Shown one piece after another: positions 33,292-35,825 of a DNA stretch of 35,825 nt. The notes under the pieces were generated by a model. The model was given only the letters and a program-made list of their open reading frames with translations. It was not told where the DNA came from and did no database searches. Both the position numbers and the translations under genes were made by a program. The stretch is from an uncultured Atopobium sp. GTDB lineage: Bacteria > Actinomycetota > Coriobacteriia > Coriobacteriales > Atopobiaceae. The stretch is from positions 1 to 35,825 of the forward strand of contig CAMXVQ010000008.1 of assembly GCA_947252455.1 (NCBI GenBank). Direction: 5' to 3'. Numbering within the stretch: the stretch's first letter is position 1; each line of letters begins with the position of its first letter.

Positions 33292-35448
33292 TTATTTGTT
33301 GTCTTCGCATCCTTCTTTTGCACTTGCGTCTGCAGCACATGCGCAATCAGGTTTGTTTTCGATGGTAAAGTCAACCGTCTTAAAGTCGATCTTCGAAACA
33401 TCGTCTAACTCTTTCATCTCGCACATGTCGCACTCACCAAACATGACGTTACCGCTCTTACCCAAAGCAGCTGGAACAATAGAGAAGGTATTTGATATAC
33501 CATCCTCTGCATCACGGAAAGGAAGTTTAGAAACAGATGCAAGAGATGCAACCGCACCGTGTGTATCACGCTGGTGCATGGGGTTGGCTCCTGGTGCAAA
33601 TGGAGTTCCTGCGCGACGACCATCAGGAGTATTACCCGTTTTTTCGCCGTATACAACATTAGATGTAATAGTTAACACAGAAGTTGTAGAAACTGCATTT
33701 CTGTAGCAGTTGAATTTACGAATTTGTTTCATAAAGTATTCAACTACATCACGAGCAATGCTATCTACACGGTCATCGTCGTTACCATACTTAGGATAGT
33801 CGCCCTCAATCTTGAAGTCGGTAACCAAGCCGGTTTCATCACGGATAACTTTAACCTTTGCATATTTAATTGCAGAAAGTGAGTCGGCAACAACCGAAAG
33901 ACCAGCAATACCAGTTGCAAACCAACGGTGAATGTGCTCATCATGGAATGCCATTTGAATGCGCTCATAGGCATATTTATCGTGCATGTAGTGAATAACG
34001 TTAAGAGCATTAACGTATACGCTTACCAACCAGTAAACCATGTCATGGTACTTTTGAATAACGTCGTCGTAGTCGAGGTAATCGCCTTCTACAGGACGGA
34101 AACGAGGTCCTACCTGCTCACCGGTAATTTCGTCACGACCACCATTGATGGCGTAAAGCAAGCACTTTGCAAGGTTTGCACGTGCGCCAAAGAATTGCAT
34201 TTCCTTACCTACAACCATGGAGCTTACGCAGCAAGCAATTGCATAGTCATCGCCGTGGTAAACACGCATAAGGTCATCATTTTCGTACTGAATTGATGAG
34301 GTGTTGATAGAAATCTTTGCGCAATAACGCTTGAACGGCTCAGGAAGACGCGTGGACCAAAGAACGGTTAAGTTTGGCTCGGGGCTTGTTCCCATGTTTT
34401 CAAGTGTGTGCAGGAAACGGAAGGAGTTCTTGGTAACCATAGGACGGCCGTCAATACCAATACCACCGATGGATTCGGTTACCCATTGTGGGTCGCCTGA
34501 GAAGAGTGCATTATACTCGGGAGTACGTGCAAACTTAACCATACGAAGCTTCATAACAAGGTGGTCGATAATTTCCTGAACTTCGCTTTCGGTGATGGTA
34601 CCTTCTTGCAGGTCGCGCTGGGCATAAATATCAAGGAACGTTGACGTACGACCAAACGACATAGCAGCACCATTTTGCTCCTTAACCGATGCAAGGTATG
34701 CAAAGTACAGCCACTGAACAGCTTCTTTAAAGTTCTGAGCAGGTTTTGAAACGTCAAAGCCATACTCGCCCGCCATAACGTTAACTTCTTTAAGGGCGCG
34801 AATTTGCTCAGAAAGCTCTTCACGATGACGAATGGTTTCCTCGTCCATCGTGGTGTGAGTGTTAGCTTTCTCTTCTTCTTTTTCTTCGATAAGACGATCA
34901 AGACCATAGAGTGCAAGACGACGGTAATCACCAATGATACGGCCACGGCCGTAAGCATCGGGCAAACCAGTAATAATGTGAGAGTGACGGCACGCGCGCA
35001 TCTCAGGCGTGTATACGTCAAAAACGCCAGCATTGTGAGTCTTACGACGGTCAGTGTAGAACTTAATTAAATCAGGATCTACTTCGTAACCATAGCTTTT
35101 GCAGGCCGAAACTGCCATACGAATACCGCCGTTAGGCATCAAGGCACGTTTCAAAGGTTTGTCCGTTTGCAAACCAACAATTTGCTCGTATGGTTTGTCA
35201 ATGTATCCTGCTGGATGACTGGTAATGGTAGAAACAATTTTGGTATCCATATCAAGAACGCCACCATGTTCACGTTCTTGCTTGAATAAATCCATTACTT
35301 CTGCCCAAAGCTTAGTGGTAGCTTCGGTAGGTCCAGCTAAAAACGATTCATCTCCTTCATAGGGAGTGTAGTTTTTTTGGATGAAGTCGCGAACGTCAAT
35401 AAGATGGGTCCACTCTCCACCGGTAAATCCACGCCATGCCTCTTTCAT
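33292..35448 (-). CDS. pflB: Pyruvate formate-lyase catalytic subunit lacking the glycyl-radical domain
   Basis: The 718-aa protein converts pyruvate and CoA to acetyl-CoA and formate in anaerobic fermentation. The thiyl radical cysteines are in AIACCVSS (Cys406, Cys407), followed by MQFFGARANLAKCLLYAINGG. PFL motifs continue through NTPDGRRAGTPFAPGANPMH, KLPFRDAEDGISNTFSIVPAALGK. At this point E. coli PflB enters the glycyl-radical domain, but this protein instead ends in an acidic tail of about 55 residues with CDMC (Cys673, Cys676), CAC (Cys702, Cys704) and Cys714. The missing domain follows in the next gene. ATG 35448 has GGAG before it. This looks like a stable gene split, not a frameshift: both halves have proper starts and stops, and the tail is new sequence. 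Confidence 0.96.
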   Translation of the reverse strand: MKEAWRGFTGGEWTHLIDVRDFIQKNYTPYEGDESFLAGPTEATTKLWAEVMDLFKQEREHGGVLDMDTKIVSTITSHPAGYIDKPYEQIVGLQTDKPLKRALMPNGGIRMAVSACKSYGYEVDPDLIKFYTDRRKTHNAGVFDVYTPEMRACRHSHIITGLPDAYGRGRIIGDYRRLALYGLDRLIEEKEEEKANTHTTMDEETIRHREELSEQIRALKEVNVMAGEYGFDVSKPAQNFKEAVQWLYFAYLASVKEQNGAAMSFGRTSTFLDIYAQRDLQEGTITESEVQEIIDHLVMKLRMVKFARTPEYNALFSGDPQWVTESIGGIGIDGRPMVTKNSFRFLHTLENMGTSPEPNLTVLWSTRLPEPFKRYCAKISINTSSIQYENDDLMRVYHGDDYAIACCVSSMVVGKEMQFFGARANLAKCLLYAINGGRDEITGEQVGPRFRPVEGDYLDYDDVIQKYHDMVYWLVSVYVNALNVIHYMHDKYAYERIQMAFHDEHIHRWFATGIAGLSVVADSLSAIKYAKVKVIRDETGLVTDFKIEGDYPKYGNDDDRVDSIARDVVEYFMKQIRKFNCYRNAVSTTSVLTITSNVVYGEKTGNTPDGRRAGTPFAPGANPMHQRDTHGAVASLASVSKLPFRDAEDGISNTFSIVPAALGKSGNVMFGECDMCEMKELDDVSKIDFKTVDFTIENKPDCACAADASAKEGCEDNK

Positions 35449-35764
35449 TGGACACGCTCCTCGCTAGTATGTTACTTAACTCTACTTAATTTACCAAAAA
35501 TCAGCCTCAATATTACGCACAATAGCTGAGTGGTTTTAGAAAATAAGTTTTATAGTGATGAAACTCTCAGTAACATAGTCCTATATACAACAGATATATT
35601 GTATACAAAGACACAATGTTTTTATGAGAAAAGTTCAAATAATTTTTTATCTATAAAAAAGGAACGAGTCATGATAGGCTTATAACAGGTAAACTTAGGA
35701 TTAAGTAGAGGAACATAATAGATTTTCTGCACAAGTTAAACGGACTGTGCGAAAGGATTTTTGA
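35449..35764. other. Divergent region upstream of pflB
   Basis: There are 316 AT-rich bases. The pflB promoter (minus strand) must lie here, but no clean -35/-10 pair is visible. TATACAA (35584-35590) and TTGTATA (35599-35605) make an inverted repeat with an 8-base gap, and TTGTATACAA (35599-35608) is itself palindromic: possible sites for an anaerobic or redox regulator. I see no match to a classical FNR or Rex box. Confidence 0.45.
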
Positions 35765-35825
35765 ATGATACAGTCTGAGAGCGAACAATTATATACAAAA
35801 CATCCACATGAAAAAAATATAGATG
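35765..35825 (+). CDS. Unidentified gene, 5' end only
   Basis: An open frame begins ATG at 35765 with AAAGGA seven bases upstream and runs off the window. The 20 visible residues begin MIQSESEQLYTKHPHEKN, polar with no recognisable domain. It is divergent from pflB, where a formate channel or regulator gene might be expected, but nothing visible supports that. Confidence 0.5.
   Translation, partial: MIQSESEQLYTKHPHEKNID

Noticed and set aside
33146..33706. Plus-strand frame across the pflB/radical-domain junction
   Set aside because: Antisense to two certain coding regions and no start signal.
1..35825. CRISPR arrays, insertion sequences, integrases or prophage genes
   Set aside because: No regularly spaced direct repeats and no transposase, recombinase or phage structural motifs in any frame examined.

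Overview
The window looks like core chromosome of an anaerobic, low-GC actinobacterium, most likely class Coriobacteriia (Atopobium/Lancefieldella/Fannyhessea type). This is inferred from gene content: a pyruvate formate-lyase operon, an N-terminal-nucleophile C69 dipeptidase, a PTH2-type peptidyl-tRNA hydrolase, Tat-exported proteins and stand-alone AsnRS, all on AT-leaning DNA. There is no rRNA or tRNA gene here to settle the taxonomy. I see no CRISPR array, transposase, integrase, phage gene or plasmid function.

Layout. 1-0.8 kb: the last codons of smpB, then the tmRNA gene ssrA (trans-translation). 1-3 kb: a GntR/HutC regulator divergent from ung. 3.1-5.5 kb: rplM-rpsI, then glmM (cell-wall precursor synthesis). 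5.7-9.7 kb: asnS, pth2 (-), murI (+), degV (-). 10-12.2 kb: a small GNAT-like protein, a DUF554 membrane protein and a three-helix membrane protein of unknown function. 12.4-15.5 kb: dCMP deaminase, htpG and an unusual Fur-family regulator. 15.6-20.2 kb: a DEDDh exonuclease (-), an MgtC/SapB protein (-), a CPBP protease (+) and an L,D-transpeptidase (-). 20.4-24.6 kb: a three-gene ABC importer with a Tat lipoprotein binding protein, a fused two-domain permease and an ATPase. 24.7-29 kb: nitroreductase, GNAT acetyltransferase, an orphan A24 prepilin peptidase, a Pr6Pr-like membrane protein and a secreted coiled-coil peptidoglycan hydrolase. 29.1-32 kb: C69 dipeptidase (-) and a DAHP synthase (+). 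32.1-35.4 kb: the pyruvate formate-lyase operon on the minus strand. At 35765 a new, unidentified gene runs off the right edge.

The most striking feature is the pyruvate formate-lyase. PflB (718 aa) ends just before the glycyl-radical domain and carries a Cys-containing acidic tail instead. The missing C-terminal domain is encoded by a separate 80-codon gene with its own ribosome binding site, placed between pflB and the activase gene pflA. The enzyme therefore appears to be permanently split, unlike E. coli, where the small GrcA/YfiD protein only rescues damaged full-length PFL. A second oddity is a 13-cysteine Cys/Asp-rich insert in the C69 dipeptidase, which shares the DCAC-type motif with the PflB tail. 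A third is a Fur-family protein that keeps its structural zinc cysteines but has lost the sensory histidines, and whose putative promoter is flanked by an inverted repeat.

Functionally the window joins translation and quality control (ssrA, asnS, pth2, ribosomal proteins), cell wall (glmM, murI, L,D-transpeptidase, peptidoglycan hydrolase), nutrient uptake (ABC importer, MgtC), amino-acid metabolism (DAHP synthase, dipeptidase) and fermentation (PFL).
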